Source: CAYHWW01 sp964360145 | Lineage (GTDB): Bacteria > Bdellovibrionota > UBA1018 > CAYHWW01 | DNA: 64,000 nt | Direction of reading: 5' to 3' | NCBI GenBank assembly: GCA_964360145.1 | Contig: CAYHWW010000002.1 | Coordinates: 1 to 64,000 of the forward strand | In this document: piece by piece, positions 63,442 to 64,000 of the stretch | Layout of the letters: each line of letters starts with the position of its first letter | How positions within the stretch are numbered: the first letter of the stretch is position 1 | Notes under the pieces: model-generated | Seen by the model: the letters and a program-made list of their open reading frames with translations, nothing else | Told to the model about the DNA's origin: nothing | The model's database searches: none | Position numbers and translations under genes: made by a program

Positions 63442-64000
63442 GTGGAAAAGCTCATTATTACTTGCGCCATCACGGGTGCGGAGACCATGAAGCAGGCTTG
63501 TCCGCCGCTTCCCACTACTCCGGACGAACAGGCTCAAGCTGCCTACGACTGCTGGAAGGCTGGGGCCACGGTCATTCATCTCCATGTGCGTGACGACCAG
63601 GGTAAGCCCACCCCGTCCCTCGCGCGTTTCAAAGAGAGCATCGAAAAAATCCGCGCAAAATGCCCCGTCATCATCCAGATTTCAACGGGCGGCGCCGTGG
63701 GTGACCCCATGGACCAGCGCATGGCGCCCCTCGCTTTGAAGCCAGAAATGGCGAGCCTTAATACGGGGTCCATCAATTTCGGTGACGACGTGTTCATCAA
63801 CCACCCCAGAGAGGTGGAGGCCCTCGCCGCTAAAATTTACGGACTCGGAATCATGCCCGAGCTCGAGATTTATGATTTTGGCATGCTGGAGGCCACCCTG
63901 CGCATGTTGAAAAAGGGCATCCTGAAAGAGCCTGCCCATTTTCAATTCGTGCTGGGCACCAGCCACGGCATGAGCGGCGAGGCGCGAAATCTTTGTCGTC
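63442..64000 (+). CDS. kce: 3-keto-5-aminohexanoate cleavage enzyme (BKACE/DUF849), 3' truncated by window end
   Basis: 186 residues visible; the family has about 270, so about 85 are lost at the window edge. GTG 63442 with GAGGGGAAA upstream. Zn-ligand pair HxH is H46 and H48 (VIHLHVRDDQG) and E14 (TGAET) fits the active site. It condenses 3-keto-5-aminohexanoate with acetyl-CoA to give 3-aminobutyryl-CoA and acetoacetate. Follows the VWA gene after 33 bases, completing the lysine route kamDE-kdd-kce. No kal or kamA is visible. Confidence 0.9.
   Translation, partial: MEKLIITCAITGAETMKQACPPLPTTPDEQAQAAYDCWKAGATVIHLHVRDDQGKPTPSLARFKESIEKIRAKCPVIIQISTGGAVGDPMDQRMAPLALKPEMASLNTGSINFGDDVFINHPREVEALAAKIYGLGIMPELEIYDFGMLEATLRMLKKGILKEPAHFQFVLGTSHGMSGEARNLCR

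Overview
The window is a bacterial chromosome segment of moderately high G+C with dense, operon-like packing. Many neighbours overlap by 1-17 bases (ATGA, GTGA or TTGA junctions), and GTG/TTG starts are common. It begins in the classic origin-proximal block (rnpA-yidD-yidC-mnmE), which continues later as mnmG-rsmG-parA-parB-bactofilin-atpF'FHAGDC. That order, a split b/b' ATP synthase, a sheathless Gram-negative envelope gene set (BamD, class A PBP, TonB-like protein, L- and P-ring flagellar genes) and the flg-csrA-fliW block suggest a former deltaproteobacterium, perhaps Bdellovibrionota. This placement is an inference from gene order and protein character, not from a search.

Layout: (1) 1-3454, membrane insertion and tRNA modification genes. 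(2) 3523-8383, a beta-oxidation set (3-hydroxyacyl-CoA dehydrogenase, crotonase, acyl-CoA dehydrogenase) joined to a two-subunit coenzyme-B12 acyl-CoA mutase, placed between mnmE and mnmG. (3) 8398-9981, a reverse-strand aldehyde dehydrogenase, then tRNA-Gly(CCC) at 10035-10111. (4) 10197-20861, mnmG, rsmG, parAB with two perfect parS palindromes, a bactofilin and the ATP synthase genes without subunits a and c. (5) 21098-30777, envelope genes: a large exported protein of unknown function, a lytic transglycosylase, XseB, TlyA, a patatin-like lipoprotein without its serine, PBP1A and a TonB-like protein. (6) 30871-36146, reverse-strand folD-gcvT-gcvH-gcvP for one-carbon metabolism. (7) 36396-45624, a flagellar operon flgF-G-A-H-I-J-M-N-K-L followed by csrA-fliW, with a sigma-54-like promoter in front and a strong terminator behind. 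(8) 45693-47789, a lipoprotein, a TPR protein and BamD on the reverse strand. (9) 47879-53354, an arginine/ornithine succinyltransferase-type operon with a class III aminotransferase, a degenerate M20 protein, AstA and AstD. (10) 53385-56986, a sulfide:quinone reductase-like flavoprotein, a DsrE protein, a glycine-zipper protein and an exported unknown. (11) 57188-64000 (cut by the window end), a lysine-fermentation operon: amino-acid dehydrogenase, Kdd, KamD, KamE, MoxR ATPase, VWA protein, Kce.

The most interesting system is the last operon. The two subunits of B12/PLP-dependent lysine 5,6-aminomutase are followed without a gap by a MoxR-type AAA+ ATPase and a von Willebrand A protein. They lie between the mutase and the next pathway enzyme (Kce), so they are candidates for an ATP-driven reactivase of the mutase. 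The junction between the two carries a run of ten A that could permit -1 slippage and a fused product. The second candidate is the succinyl-amino-acid operon, where an M20-fold protein lacking most zinc ligands sits where a desuccinylase would be expected and no AstB or AstE is visible.
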